Program-made: the position numbers and the translations under genes | Source of the DNA: Herminiimonas sp. CN | GTDB taxonomy: Bacteria; Pseudomonadota; Gammaproteobacteria; Burkholderiales; Burkholderiaceae_D | Assembly: GCF_000622895.1 (NCBI RefSeq) | Contig: NZ_AVCC01000010.1 | Coordinates: 1-59,289, forward strand | Direction: 5' to 3' | Length of the DNA stretch: 59,289 bases | Part shown: in pieces, positions 34,136-43,949 of the stretch | Numbering within the stretch: position 1 is the first letter of the stretch | Layout: each line of letters opens with the position of its first letter | The notes under the pieces: model-generated | Databases searched by the model: none | Seen by the model: the letters and a program-made list of their open reading frames with translations, nothing else | What the model was told of the DNA's origin: nothing

Positions 34136-34543
34136 ATGATTGACAAGCTTGATGCGGCACTTCGCTTCCATCAGGAAGCGCTAAACTTGCGGGCACGGCG
34201 ACAGGAAGTATTGTCGTCCAATATCGCCCATGCAGACACCCCGAACTACAAGGCGCGCGATTTCGATTTCAGCAGTACCTTGACTCAGGCGGTGGAGCGT
34301 GGCCGGCAATCGCAATCGATGTCGCTAACCACCACCTCGTCGCGTCACCTGCCGGGCGAGGCCGTTGTCGCGAATGATGCCGAGCTTTTATATCGGGTGC
34401 CGACCCAATCCAGCATTGACGGCAATACCGTCGAAATGGACGTTGAGCGCATTAATTTTGCCGATAACGCAATGCGTTACGAGTCGAATCTGACGGTGCT
34501 CAGTGCGCAAATCAAGTCGATGCTGTCAGCGGTGCAACAATAA
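34136..34543 (+). CDS. flgB: Flagellar proximal rod protein FlgB
   Basis: A 135-residue rod protein with FlgB features: LDAALRFHQEALNLRARRQEV, the rod signature SSNIAHADTPNYKARDFDF, and a C-terminal helix with VDVER-like EMDVERINFADNAMRYE. First gene of a ten-gene plus-strand operon for rod, hook and junction. It is exported without a signal peptide. Confidence 0.97.
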   Translation: MIDKLDAALRFHQEALNLRARRQEVLSSNIAHADTPNYKARDFDFSSTLTQAVERGRQSQSMSLTTTSSRHLPGEAVVANDAELLYRVPTQSSIDGNTVEMDVERINFADNAMRYESNLTVLSAQIKSMLSAVQQ

Positions 34544-34557
34544 TCAGGGGTTAGCGC

Positions 34558-34974
34558 ATGCCGTCTTTCAATGCCTCGCAGAGCATCTTCGATATCGCCG
34601 GTTCCGCGATGAGCGCGCAATCGCAGCGCATGAACGTCACTGCCAGCAATCTGGCCAATGCCGACAGCGTCGCCGGCCCCGATGGCCAGCCGTATCGCGC
34701 CCGTCAGGTCGTGTTCACCATGGCGCCATCGGACCAGCAGGCGATCGGCGGCGTACGGGTGGCTGGGGTGGTCGAGGATCAATCGCCGATGCGCATGGTC
34801 TACGATCCGAAGAACCCGCTGGCAAATGCGGGCGGCTACGTCACCATGCCCAATGTCAATGTGGTCGAGGAAATGGTCAACATGATCTCCGCTTCGCGTT
34901 CTTACCAGGCTAACGTCGAGGTGCTGAATACCGCCAAGACCTTGATGCTGAAAACACTTACGGTTGGCCAGTAA
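34558..34974 (+). CDS. flgC: Flagellar proximal rod protein FlgC
   Basis: A 138-residue rod protein. The N-terminal rod motif is [19 protein letters not shown]. The C-terminal [19 protein letters not shown], followed by [17 protein letters not shown], is typical. It lies 14 bases after flgB. Length and both terminal coiled-coil segments are standard. Confidence 0.97.
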   Translation: MPSFNASQSIFDIAGSAMSAQSQRMNVTASNLANADSVAGPDGQPYRARQVVFTMAPSDQQAIGGVRVAGVVEDQSPMRMVYDPKNPLANAGGYVTMPNVNVVEEMVNMISASRSYQANVEVLNTAKTLMLKTLTVGQ

Positions 34975-35034
34975 CCTGTTCTGTCTTTGAATTATTAAAT
35001 AGCAGTCGGCGTTTTATCTCGGGAGAAATACATC

Positions 35035-35694
35035 ATGGCAGTTTCAGGAGTCGGTTCGAATACAGATGCTACAGCGGCATTGGCGTCAGCTTCTACCACA
35101 AGTGTTGACTCTGAGCAGCGTTTTCTCAAGCTGCTGGTTACGCAACTGAATAACCAGGATCCGCTCAATCCGCTCGACAACGCCCAGTTGACTTCCCAAC
35201 TGGCGCAGATGAGCACCGTCAGCGGCATCGAAAAACTGAATGCCGCATTGCAATCGTTGGTCGCCCAGAGCGGCTCCAGCCAGACTTTGCAGGCGGCTTC
35301 CCTGATTGGTCGCACGGTGCTGGTTCCGGGCAGCCAGGTGGCGCTTGCCGGTGGGGCGGCGACACCGTTCGGGATCGACCTGCAAGGAGGGGCTGATTCG
35401 GTCAAGGCCACTATTGTCGATGCAGCCGGCAATGTCGTGCGTACTTTCGACATGGGTGCGCAGGCACAAGGTGTCAAGGCGATGTCGTGGGATGGCAAGA
35501 GCGATGCGGGCCAGCAAGTTGCCGACGGCGCATACACCATCAATATCAGCGCAACCGCTGGCGGCAACGCGGTCGCCGCCAATGCGCTGACTTTGGCTGC
35601 GGTCGCTAGCGTTGCGCAAAACAGCACCGGGGTTACGCTGAATCTGGCCAATGGCGGCACAGTCGGCCTGAGCAGCGTCAAGCAGATTTTGTAA
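35035..35694 (+). CDS. flgD: Hook cap / scaffolding protein FlgD
   Basis: A 219-residue protein that caps the growing hook and guides FlgE assembly. The N-terminal export region has FLKLLVTQLNNQDPLNPLDN and TSQLAQMSTVSGIEKLN. The C-terminal Tudor/Fn3-like part has GNVVRTFDMGAQAQG and MSWDGKSDAGQQVADGAYT. A CGGGAG ribosome site precedes ATG 35,035. Confidence 0.97.
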   Translation: MAVSGVGSNTDATAALASASTTSVDSEQRFLKLLVTQLNNQDPLNPLDNAQLTSQLAQMSTVSGIEKLNAALQSLVAQSGSSQTLQAASLIGRTVLVPGSQVALAGGAATPFGIDLQGGADSVKATIVDAAGNVVRTFDMGAQAQGVKAMSWDGKSDAGQQVADGAYTINISATAGGNAVAANALTLAAVASVAQNSTGVTLNLANGGTVGLSSVKQIL

Positions 35695-35762
35695 ATCCGG
35701 CATATCTGCATCTATTTTTATTAATAATTGATTCAAACTGATTCAAGAATAAGGGGAATACC

Positions 35763-37061
35763 ATGGGTTTTGCGCAAGGAGTAAGTGGACTGAATGCCTC
35801 TGCGGCCAATCTCGATGTGATCGGCAACAATATTGCCAACTCCGGGACTATTGGCTACAAGTCTGGTAGCGTCCAGTTCGCCGATGTCTATGCCGGTTCG
35901 CAGATAGGATTGGGCGCCAAGGTTGCTAGTCTCACGCAGAATTTCGCCGCAGGTGCGGTGCAAACCAGCACCCGGGTTATGGATGTGGCCATTACCAATG
36001 GCGACGGCTTTTTCCGCTTGACCAGTCCCGGCGGAGAAGTGGCGTATTCGCGCAACGGCCAGTTCAATGTGGACAAGAACGGCTTCATGGTCAACGCAGC
36101 CGGTCTGCAGTTGACCGGCTTTCAGGTGGGGGCCAACGGCGCGATCGCCGGCGGCAGTCCGACGGCACTGCAATTGCCGACCTCCGCGATGACGCCGAAG
36201 CAGACTACTAATATTAATGCGCAGTTCAATCTTGACGCGCGTGCTGTGAACAGCCCGATCATCCCGGTCGCGACAACATTCGATGCCAATGATTCGACTA
36301 CCTACAATTATTCGAATGCGGCGACGATCTATGACTCTTTGGGTAATTCGCATGAATTAGTGACATACTTTCGCAAGAACGCTGTCAACACTTGGGATAC
36401 CTACGCTACTGCGGACGGCTATCCGCTAACAGCGGCCGGTGCAATGGTTGCAGCCCCAACGCCCGCAGGTCCTCCGACAATCGCCAACAGTGCAAAGCTG
36501 GCAGATGGAACGCTCGGCTTCGATCTCAACGGTATTCTTAACGGTGGCGCACCTAGTACTCTCGTGGGCGGAAAAATGTCGATTACCGGTCTTGATTTCG
36601 GCAACGGTTCCGCACCAATGACTTTTACTACTGATGTCACCGGCACCACCCAGTTCGGTAACGACAACGACGTCAAGAAACTGACCCAGGATGGTTTCAC
36701 TTCCGGCGTGATCACCTCTTATGCAATCAACCAGGACGGCACCGTCATCGGCAAGTACTCGAACGAACAGACCAAGACCCTGGGGCAGATCGTGCTGTCT
36801 TCGTTTATCAACCCGAACGGACTGCAATCCAAGGGCGACAACGTCTGGTCTGAAACTTCCGCTTCCGGTCAACCATTGACCGGTACTCCTGGTGCCGGTA
36901 CCAAGCGGGGTGCGCTGGTTTCGGGCGCACTGGAGTCGTCCAATGTCGATCTGACGGCCGAACTGGTCAACCTGATCATCGCGCAGCGTACCTACCAAGC
37001 CAATTCACAGACTGTCAAGACCCAGGATCAGGTCATGCAAACGTTGATGAACATGCGTTGA
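35763..37061 (+). CDS. flgE: Flagellar hook protein FlgE
   Basis: A 432-residue hook subunit. The N-terminus has QGVSGLNASAANLDVIGNNI with NSGTIGYKSG. The FlgE domain TYNYSNAATIYDSLGNSHEL marks it as FlgE rather than FlgF or FlgG. The C-terminal VDLTAELVNLIIAQRTYQAN is standard. Residues 220-300 form the variable outer domain. AAGGGG lies ahead of the ATG. Confidence 0.97.
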   Translation: MGFAQGVSGLNASAANLDVIGNNIANSGTIGYKSGSVQFADVYAGSQIGLGAKVASLTQNFAAGAVQTSTRVMDVAITNGDGFFRLTSPGGEVAYSRNGQFNVDKNGFMVNAAGLQLTGFQVGANGAIAGGSPTALQLPTSAMTPKQTTNINAQFNLDARAVNSPIIPVATTFDANDSTTYNYSNAATIYDSLGNSHELVTYFRKNAVNTWDTYATADGYPLTAAGAMVAAPTPAGPPTIANSAKLADGTLGFDLNGILNGGAPSTLVGGKMSITGLDFGNGSAPMTFTTDVTGTTQFGNDNDVKKLTQDGFTSGVITSYAINQDGTVIGKYSNEQTKTLGQIVLSSFINPNGLQSKGDNVWSETSASGQPLTGTPGAGTKRGALVSGALESSNVDLTAELVNLIIAQRTYQANSQTVKTQDQVMQTLMNMR

Positions 37062-37113
37062 TGACGGCGTCATCAGTTAATTTGGCAGTCAGCGCAACGA
37101 TCAAGGGGAACAT

Positions 37114-37857
37114 ATGGATCGGATGATTTACATCGCCATGAGTGGCGCCAAGCAAGCGATGGAGCAGCAGGCATCGGTGGCACACAACATGGCGAACGTG
37201 GCGACTACCGGCTTCCGCGCCCAGATCAACAACTTCCGTGCGGTGCCGGTGGTGGGCGCAGAGGCCGCCACTCGTGCCTTCGTGGTGGCTTCGACCCCCG
37301 GCGCCGATCTGCGGACCGGGCCGATCAGCGAGACCGGCCGTGCGCTTGATGTCGCCATCAAGGGGGACGGCTGGCTGGCAGTGCAAATGCCGGACGGTAG
37401 CGAGGCTTATACCCGTGTCGGCAATCTGCAAGTCGGTGCCGACGGCCAGTTGCTGACGATGGATACCCATCCGGTGGTGGGCGAGGCTGGTCCACTGGTC
37501 GTGCCGCCGGGCTCGGCGGTGATGATTTCCAAGGATGGCCTGGTGACTGCGCGCGGTGCCGGCGACCCGGTCACGGGCGCGGCCGAAGTGGGCCGGCTCA
37601 AGCTGGTCAATCCGGCCGCAACCAGCATGGTACGAGGCGATGACGGACTGTTCCGGATGCAGCCGGGCGTCGCAGCGCCGCCAGCCGATCCGTCCGTGAT
37701 GCTGATGACGGGCGCGCTGGAAGGCAGCAATGTCAATCCGGTCGAGGCCATGGTCGACATGATTGCCAATGCGCGCCGTTTTGAAATGCAGATGAAGGCG
37801 CTGCAGAGCGCCGACACCAACGCGCAATCTGCGAATAAGCTGCTGGGCATGAATTGA
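37114..37857 (+). CDS. flgF: Flagellar rod protein FlgF
   Basis: A 247-residue proximal rod protein. The N-terminus is DRMIYIAMSGAKQAMEQQ with VAHNMANVATTGFRAQ. The middle LDVAIKGDGWLAVQMPDGSE, and the C-terminal ALEGSNVNPVEAMVDMI, are typical. It is 53 bases after flgE; a 274-base gap with a dispersed palindrome separates it from flgG. Confidence 0.97.
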   Translation: MDRMIYIAMSGAKQAMEQQASVAHNMANVATTGFRAQINNFRAVPVVGAEAATRAFVVASTPGADLRTGPISETGRALDVAIKGDGWLAVQMPDGSEAYTRVGNLQVGADGQLLTMDTHPVVGEAGPLVVPPGSAVMISKDGLVTARGAGDPVTGAAEVGRLKLVNPAATSMVRGDDGLFRMQPGVAAPPADPSVMLMTGALEGSNVNPVEAMVDMIANARRFEMQMKALQSADTNAQSANKLLGMN

Positions 37858-37865
37858 TGAGTTTT

Positions 37866-37907
37866 TGTAGGTCGGGTTACGCGATAAAGCCGCTAACCCG
37901 ACCTACA
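37866..37907. repeat. Dispersed palindromic element between flgF and flgG
   Basis: TGTAGGTCGGGTTA (37,866-37,879) and its exact complement TAACCCGACCTACA (37,894-37,907) around a 14-base loop. The GTAGGTCGGGTTA core is a common dispersed repeat in bacterial genomes. It lies inside the flg operon and has no T-run. It could stall transcription or stabilise the upstream message. Confidence 0.7.
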
Positions 37908-38131
37908 ATATTGGAGTATATTTAGTTTCCGCAATGAAAATATGCGGGAAATGCCATGAAAATGATGATACTCCTTGTTTCATGAAAAGCATTGGATTGT
38001 GAGGTCTGTTCGTGTTTTTTGTTGTTTTTCGTGGGTAAATGCGTAATCTCAGGTAGTAATTGTCATAGCACCAACCGATTATTTTGAATTAATTTAGATG
38101 CGGTCACGGCCGCCTTGCAGGAGTTGTTTTC

Positions 38132-38914
38132 ATGATCCGTTCCCTCTCGATTGCCAAAACCGGCCTCGATGCGCAGCAAACCCAGCTCGACGTTATTTCG
38201 AATAACCTGGCCAACGTCGGCACTACCGGCTTCAAGCGCAGCCGGGCCGTGTTTGAGGATTTGATGTATCAGAACCTGCGCCAGGTCGGCGGCCAGACTT
38301 CCGACCAAACCCGCCTGCCGTCCGGGCTGCAAATCGGTACCGGCGTGCGCATTGTCGCCACTGAACGGATTCATACCCAGGGTAATCCGACCAAGACCGA
38401 TAACTCCAAGGACGTCGCGATCAATGGCGACGGCTTCTTCCAGGTCCTGATGCCGGACGGCACCATCTCGTACACGCGCGACGGTTCGTTCCAAACTGAT
38501 CAGAACGGCCAGTTGGTCACCGCCAGCGGCTTTCCGGTGCAGCCCGCGATCACGCTGCCGCAAAACGCCACCAGCATGACGATTGCCCGCGACGGCACCG
38601 TCTCGGTCACGCAGGCAGGCAGTACCGCCAGCGTGCAGGTTGGTCAAGTGCAACTGGCGACTTTCCTGAATTCGGCCGGCCTGCAAAGCACTGGCGAAAA
38701 TCTGTATGTGGAAACCGATGCTTCCGGCGGCCCGAACACGACGGCCCCGGGCCAGAACGGTGCCGGCATTCTCAGCCAGGGTTATGTCGAAGCATCGAAT
38801 GTCAATGTGGTGGAGGAGCTGGTAAACATGATTCAGGCCCAGCGCTCGTATGAAATCAACAGCAAGGCAATCAAGACCTCGGACGAGATGTTGCAGCGCC
38901 TGACGCAATTGTGA
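38132..38914 (+). CDS. flgG: Flagellar distal rod protein FlgG
   Basis: A 260-residue distal rod subunit. The N-terminus is [20 protein letters not shown] with [18 protein letters not shown]. The middle has [19 protein letters not shown], the FlgG-specific region that distinguishes it from FlgF, and [17 protein letters not shown]. The C-terminal [19 protein letters not shown] is standard. CAGGAG precedes ATG 38,132. Confidence 0.98.
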   Translation: MIRSLSIAKTGLDAQQTQLDVISNNLANVGTTGFKRSRAVFEDLMYQNLRQVGGQTSDQTRLPSGLQIGTGVRIVATERIHTQGNPTKTDNSKDVAINGDGFFQVLMPDGTISYTRDGSFQTDQNGQLVTASGFPVQPAITLPQNATSMTIARDGTVSVTQAGSTASVQVGQVQLATFLNSAGLQSTGENLYVETDASGGPNTTAPGQNGAGILSQGYVEASNVNVVEELVNMIQAQRSYEINSKAIKTSDEMLQRLTQL

Positions 38915-38927
38915 TGAGGCTGTCGTG

Positions 38928-39620
38928 ATGGCGCTGACTATGGTGAAACACTGGGTTGGATTGTTGCTGCTGGCTGCTGTCATGCTGCTGGGCGGGTGTG
39001 CGCAACTGCCGCGCGAGCCGCTGGTACAGCAGCCAATGACGGCACGCGCTGCTGCGGCGGCGATTGCCGTAGCGCCGCAAGCGGGCGCAATCTACCAGCC
39101 CGGCATTGGTGCGCGGGCATTGTTTGAAGACCAGCGTCCGCGCAATGTCGGCGATATCCTGACCATCGTGGTCAGCGAAAAGGTCAACGCCAGCAAGAAC
39201 TCGGCGGCCAATGCCAGTCGTGATGGCAGCGTAGCCGCCACGCTTGGCGTGACCCCGAAAATTTTCGGCGGTTTGTTCACTGGTATGGACACTGATGTCA
39301 GTGGCAAGAACATTATGAGCGCCAAGGGCGGTGCCAATGCGGCCAATACCTTCAACGGCGTGATTACCGTGACGGTAATTGAAGTGATGGGTAACGGCAA
39401 TTTGATGGTCAGCGGCGAAAAACAAATGATGATTAATCAGGGTACCGAATTCATCCGCTTTTCGGGCGTGGTCAACCCGCGTACGGTCAGCGGCAACAAT
39501 ACCGTATCCTCGACCCAGGTGGCAGATGCGCGGATTGAATATAGCGCCAAGGGTTACATCGATGAAGCGCAAACCATGGGCTGGCTGCAGCGCTTCTTCC
39601 TCAACGTATTGCCGCTCTGA
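38928..39620 (+). CDS. flgH: L-ring lipoprotein FlgH
   Basis: A 230-residue outer membrane lipoprotein forming the L ring. The lipobox LLGGC lies about 22 residues from the start, after a hydrophobic LLLLAAVM stretch. Conserved segments are [39 protein letters not shown] and [18 protein letters not shown] 38,928 with GAGG eight bases upstream is preferred over GTG one codon earlier. It overlaps flgI by one base. Confidence 0.96.
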   Translation: MALTMVKHWVGLLLLAAVMLLGGCAQLPREPLVQQPMTARAAAAAIAVAPQAGAIYQPGIGARALFEDQRPRNVGDILTIVVSEKVNASKNSAANASRDGSVAATLGVTPKIFGGLFTGMDTDVSGKNIMSAKGGANAANTFNGVITVTVIEVMGNGNLMVSGEKQMMINQGTEFIRFSGVVNPRTVSGNNTVSSTQVADARIEYSAKGYIDEAQTMGWLQRFFLNVLPL

Positions 39621-40786
39621 TGATGGGATTTATGCGCATTCAATTTCTGCATTGGCGCTGGAAAATTCGCCGTGGCCTGAAGTCCGGCTTGTTATTGGCG
39701 GCTTTGCTTTCTACCATTGCCGTGATTGCCGCCGCTCCGGCCTATGCAGAACGGCTAAAAGAGTTGGTCAGCGTGCAGGGCGTGCGCGACAACCCGTTGA
39801 TCGGCTATGGTCTGATGGTCGGCCTCGATGGCAGCGGCGACCAGACCATGCAGACGCCGTTTACCACGCAAAGCCTGAACAACATGCTGTCGCAGCTCGG
39901 GATTTCGGTTGCACCCGGCACCAATATGCAGCTCAAGAACGTAGCGGCGGTAATGGTTACCGCGACCTTGCCGCCGTTTGCGCGGCCCGGTCAGAATATT
40001 GATGTCACGGTCTCCTCGATGGGCAATGCCAAAAGTCTGCGCGGCGGCACTTTGTTGATGACGCCGTTAAAGGGCGCCGACGGCATGGTGTATGCGATTG
40101 CGCAGGGCAATATGGTGGTCGGCGGCGCCGGTGCCTCGGCCAATGGCAGCAAGGTGCAGGTCAACCAGCTCAGTTCCGGGCGCATTCCTGCCGGCGCTAT
40201 CGTCGAACGCGCGGTGGTGTCGCCGCTTGGCGATGGCGGCATTTTTACGCTGGAATTGAAGGTGTCCGATTTCGGGACCGCGCAAAAAGCGGTGGATGCG
40301 ATCAATCGCAGTTTCGGCCCCGGTACCGCCACTGCGCTTGACGCGCGCATGATCCAGGTGATTGCGCCAGCCCAGCCGGAGGCGCATGTCGGCTTCCTGG
40401 CGCGGATCGAGAATATCGACGTAACCCCGACGCAGGCGCTGGCCAAGGTCGTCATCAACGCCCGCACCGGCTCGGTGGTGATGAATCAGGCGGTCAGGAT
40501 TGAGAATTGCGCGGTGGCCCACGGCAACTTGACCGTGGTAATCAATACCCAACCCGTCATCAGCCAGCCCAACCCGCTCTCAGGAGGCCGTACCGTTGCG
40601 ACCCAAGCCTCCCAGATTGAACTGAATCAGGCCGGCAGCGCGCTGCAGGTGGTGCGCGGCGGTGCTTCGCTGGCCGAAGTGGTCAAGGGATTGAACACGT
40701 TGGGTGCTAATCCGCAGGACCTGCTGTCGATTCTGCAAGCGATGAAAGCTGCCGGCGCATTGCGCGCCGAACTTGAGATTATTTAA
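39620..40786 (+). CDS. flgI: P-ring protein FlgI
   Basis: A 388-residue periplasmic ring protein. The signal peptide is basic at the start ([11 protein letters not shown]), then hydrophobic, and ends APAYA. Conserved [20 protein letters not shown] and [20 protein letters not shown] follow. The C-terminus with [19 protein letters not shown] and [14 protein letters not shown] is characteristic. Another ATG (MRIQF) four codons in could also serve. Confidence 0.97.
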   Translation: MMGFMRIQFLHWRWKIRRGLKSGLLLAALLSTIAVIAAAPAYAERLKELVSVQGVRDNPLIGYGLMVGLDGSGDQTMQTPFTTQSLNNMLSQLGISVAPGTNMQLKNVAAVMVTATLPPFARPGQNIDVTVSSMGNAKSLRGGTLLMTPLKGADGMVYAIAQGNMVVGGAGASANGSKVQVNQLSSGRIPAGAIVERAVVSPLGDGGIFTLELKVSDFGTAQKAVDAINRSFGPGTATALDARMIQVIAPAQPEAHVGFLARIENIDVTPTQALAKVVINARTGSVVMNQAVRIENCAVAHGNLTVVINTQPVISQPNPLSGGRTVATQASQIELNQAGSALQVVRGGASLAEVVKGLNTLGANPQDLLSILQAMKAAGALRAELEII

Positions 40787-40794
40787 GAGCGCCC

Positions 40795-41757
40795 ATGAGC
40801 CTGACCGTTCCAAACAGTTCCGTTATTCCTGGCGATGCCGGCAGCCGCAGCGGCGCCCTAGACCAGCGCTTTGCTCTCGACGTGCAGGGCGTCGATGCCT
40901 TGCGGCGCACTACCCGCACTTCGCCGCAAGAAGGCCTGAAGCAAGTGTCGCGCCAGTTTGAGGCGTTGTTCATGCAAATGGTTCTGAAAAGCATGCGCGA
41001 GGCTACCCCATCCGATGGCATCTTCGATAGCCAGCAAGGCAATTTGTATACCTCGATGCTGGATCAGCAGCTAGCGCAAAATCTGTCCGGTCGCGGCCTC
41101 GGCTTGGCCGAGGCGATGCAAGCCCAGCTCAGCCGCGGCATCAGCTCCGGCCAGACGCAGGATGCGATGCCAGCGGCCAAACTGCTGACGCCGCCGCTGA
41201 ATCAGAATCCATCAGGCCCGCAGCCAGTTCCTGCCAGTGGGCCGGATCTGTCGTTTTACGACGCAGCCTCCGAGCACCCTGCGCGCAACGCTAGCGCGAC
41301 TGTGCAAGGGCATATCGACCAGTTCGTAGCCCGCATGGCGGCACCGGCGCAGGCCGCGAGCCAGGCCAGCGGTGTGCCGACCCAATTGATTCTGGCGCAG
41401 GCAGCGCTGGAATCGGGCTGGGGCCGGCGCGAGATTCGCGGCGACGACGGCAGCCAGAGTTATAACCTGTTCGGCATCAAGGCCGGCAAAGGTTGGAAAG
41501 GGCCGGTAGTGGAAGTGGCTACCACCGAATACGTCGACGGTGTCGCGCAACGCACCAGGGCCGCTTTTCGCGCTTATGGCTCCTATGCGGAAGCGTTTAC
41601 CGATTATGCCCGTTTTCTGACGGGCAATCCGCGCTATGCGCAGGTACTAGCGACGAGCGACCCGGCCGAAGCGGCGCACGGATTGCAGCGTGCCGGTTAC
41701 GCCACCGACCCGCAATACGGTGGCAAGCTGGTGCGCATCATGAAACAAATCGCGTAG
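40795..41757 (+). CDS. flgJ: Rod-cap peptidoglycan hydrolase FlgJ
   Basis: A 320-residue two-domain protein. Residues about 40-105 are the rod-capping domain (VSRQFEALFMQMVLKSMREA, LGLAEAMQAQLSRG). Residues about 165-320 are a glucosaminidase (PTQLILAQAALESGWGRREI with the catalytic glutamate in ALESGWG, then SYNLFGIKAGKGWKGP, and YARFLTGNPRYAQVL). It opens peptidoglycan for the rod. Both domains appear intact. Confidence 0.97.
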   Translation: MSLTVPNSSVIPGDAGSRSGALDQRFALDVQGVDALRRTTRTSPQEGLKQVSRQFEALFMQMVLKSMREATPSDGIFDSQQGNLYTSMLDQQLAQNLSGRGLGLAEAMQAQLSRGISSGQTQDAMPAAKLLTPPLNQNPSGPQPVPASGPDLSFYDAASEHPARNASATVQGHIDQFVARMAAPAQAASQASGVPTQLILAQAALESGWGRREIRGDDGSQSYNLFGIKAGKGWKGPVVEVATTEYVDGVAQRTRAAFRAYGSYAEAFTDYARFLTGNPRYAQVLATSDPAEAAHGLQRAGYATDPQYGGKLVRIMKQIA

Positions 41758-41818
41758 ACCGACTGCGCGCCATGCAACCGGCATCACGGCAAACACCGAA
41801 GAGATTCGACATCCGCGC

Positions 41819-41845
41819 TTCAACTTTTAACGCTGTTGCCGTTAT
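41819..41845 (+). promoter_or_regulatory. Possible sigma-28 promoter of flgK-flgL
   Basis: TCAACTTT (41,820-41,827), ten bases, GCCGTTAT (41,838-41,845), about 70 bases ahead of flgK. The -10 is good; the spacer is one base short of the flgM site. Late-class control of flgKL by FliA is usual. Confidence 0.4.
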
Positions 41846-41915
41846 ATAGAAAATAGCTGCCCAAGGTGGCGTCGAGGCAACATTCGATTGGTTGTTTTAT
41901 TACAGGACGAGACTT

Positions 41916-43919
41916 ATGTCGAACAGCATGTTTTATACCGGCCTCAGTGGCTTGAATGTCGCGCAGGCCGCGCTGGTGACTACCGGCCACAACACGGCCA
42001 ACGTGAATACTGCCGGCTACAACCGGCAGACGGTACAGGTTGCGTCGAATGGCGGCCTGTATGCGCCGGGTGTCGGCTTTTTCGGCACTGGTGCGAGGGC
42101 GACAGATGTCACCCGCAGTTACGACCAGTTCCTGACAACGCAGCTGAATCAGGCGCAAGCGACCAATCAATCGCTGACAACGCAGTACACCCAGATCAGT
42201 CAGATCGACAATTTGCTGGCTAGCCAGACCGCAGGCCTGGCGCCGCTGATGCAGACGCTGTTTGCCGGCGTGCAAGCGGTGGTGAATACTCCTGCCGATC
42301 CGGCTGCGCGCCAGCAACTGATCAGTTCGGGGCAGGCGATGACCAATCAATTCAGATCCATGAGTCAATATCTGACCGGTCTGAACGCCAACGTCAACGA
42401 CCAGATAACCGGCAACATCGATCAGATCAATACTTTTTCCAGCCAGATCGCCAGTTTGAACAAGCAGATCGCGCTGCTCAGTAACGCGACCGGCGGCCAG
42501 GCGCCAAACGATCTGCTCGACCAGCGCGATCAATTGGTGAGCAATTTAAGCAAACTGGTCGGCACCAAGGTCGTGGTGCAGGATGGCGGTCAATACAACA
42601 TTTTTATCGGCAACGGTCAGACCTTGGTGTTGGGCGACAAGGCAAGCACATTGAAGGCGGTCAGTTCCGCCGCCGATCCAAGCCAGACTGGGGTTGCCGT
42701 GGTGGGCGCCAGCGGCGTTCCGGTGGAATTGCAGGACAGCGTACTGGCCGGCGGCGCGCTGGGAGGCTTACTGCAATTTCGCAACGAGACCTTGAGCGAT
42801 GCGCAAAATTCGCTGGGCCGGATCGCGATCGCCTTGTCCGACACTTTCAATGCGCAGCAGAATCTGGGCGTCGATCTGAATGGCGCACTCGGGCAGGATT
42901 TTTTTACCCAGGCCAGCCCGGGGATTATTTCGAACAGCAGGAACGCCGGTGGTTTGGTATTGACGCCGACGATTGCCGACAGCAGCCAATTGACCACCAG
43001 CGACTACAGACTGAGTGTGACGGCGGGTCCGAATTATTCGCTGACGCGACTGTCCGACAATGTGGCAATGGGCCCAAACGGCGTTCCTCCTTTCCCGGCC
43101 ACTTTCAGCGATGCGGATTTTCCGATTACTTTCGATGGCGTGACACTGACAGCTGATAACACCATTCCCGCGCAACCCGGCGACTCGTTCCTGATTCAGC
43201 CGACCCGCACCGGCGCCCGCGATTTTGCCGTGGTGTTGACCGATCCGGCCAAGGTTGCGGCTGCTACGCCCATTGTCACCGGCAATACGGCCGGCAATCT
43301 GGGCAGCGGCGCGATCGGTGCAGGCACCGTGAGCGCTGCTTACCTCGGCACGCCGCTGGCGGCTACCGCGACGCTGACGTATAACAAAGCTGCCAATACC
43401 TTGTCCGGCTTTCCGGCTGGATCGGCCGTCACTGTGACGCTGGCAAATGGTACGGCTGATCCTGCCAGTCCCTATGCGGCAGGCGTCCCGGTTACCTATT
43501 CGGCGGGGGCCACGATGACCTTCGACGGCATCACGGTCAGCGTCAGCGGTGCGCCGTCCAATGGCGATAAATTCACTATCAGCCCGAACACCGGCGGCGT
43601 GTCCGATGGCAGCAATGCATTGCTGCTGGGCGCGCTGCAGAACCAGAAAACTATCGGTGGTGGAACTGCCACTTTCAATGATGCGTATGCGCAACTGGTC
43701 AGCGCTGTCGGCAACAAGGCCCAGCAAATCCAGATATCGAATGCCGCGCAGACTAGCCTGACAGTCCAGATACGGTCCGTTCAACAGTCGGTATCGGGCG
43801 TCAATCAGGATGAAGAAACTGCCAACCTGCTGATGTTCCAGCAAATGTATCAAGCCAATGCCAAGGTAATCCAGACCGCGTCGACCATGTTTGACGCAGT
43901 ATTGGGCATCAGAGGCTAA
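41916..43919 (+). CDS. flgK: Hook-filament junction protein 1, FlgK (HAP1)
   Basis: A 667-residue junction protein. The N-terminus is MFYTGLSGLNVAQAALVTTG with HNTANVNTAGYNRQ. The middle (about 330-570) is a long variable T/G/A-rich region. The C-terminus has SGVNQDEETANLLMFQQMYQ and QTASTMFDAVLGIRG. ATG 41,916 with AGGA upstream is preferred over a frame opening eight codons earlier. FlgN is its chaperone. Confidence 0.97.
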   Translation: MSNSMFYTGLSGLNVAQAALVTTGHNTANVNTAGYNRQTVQVASNGGLYAPGVGFFGTGARATDVTRSYDQFLTTQLNQAQATNQSLTTQYTQISQIDNLLASQTAGLAPLMQTLFAGVQAVVNTPADPAARQQLISSGQAMTNQFRSMSQYLTGLNANVNDQITGNIDQINTFSSQIASLNKQIALLSNATGGQAPNDLLDQRDQLVSNLSKLVGTKVVVQDGGQYNIFIGNGQTLVLGDKASTLKAVSSAADPSQTGVAVVGASGVPVELQDSVLAGGALGGLLQFRNETLSDAQNSLGRIAIALSDTFNAQQNLGVDLNGALGQDFFTQASPGIISNSRNAGGLVLTPTIADSSQLTTSDYRLSVTAGPNYSLTRLSDNVAMGPNGVPPFPATFSDADFPITFDGVTLTADNTIPAQPGDSFLIQPTRTGARDFAVVLTDPAKVAAATPIVTGNTAGNLGSGAIGAGTVSAAYLGTPLAATATLTYNKAANTLSGFPAGSAVTVTLANGTADPASPYAAGVPVTYSAGATMTFDGITVSVSGAPSNGDKFTISPNTGGVSDGSNALLLGALQNQKTIGGGTATFNDAYAQLVSAVGNKAQQIQISNAAQTSLTVQIRSVQQSVSGVNQDEETANLLMFQQMYQANAKVIQTASTMFDAVLGIRG

Positions 43920-43949
43920 GATTCACAACGTATCGCTCAGGAGATCAAG

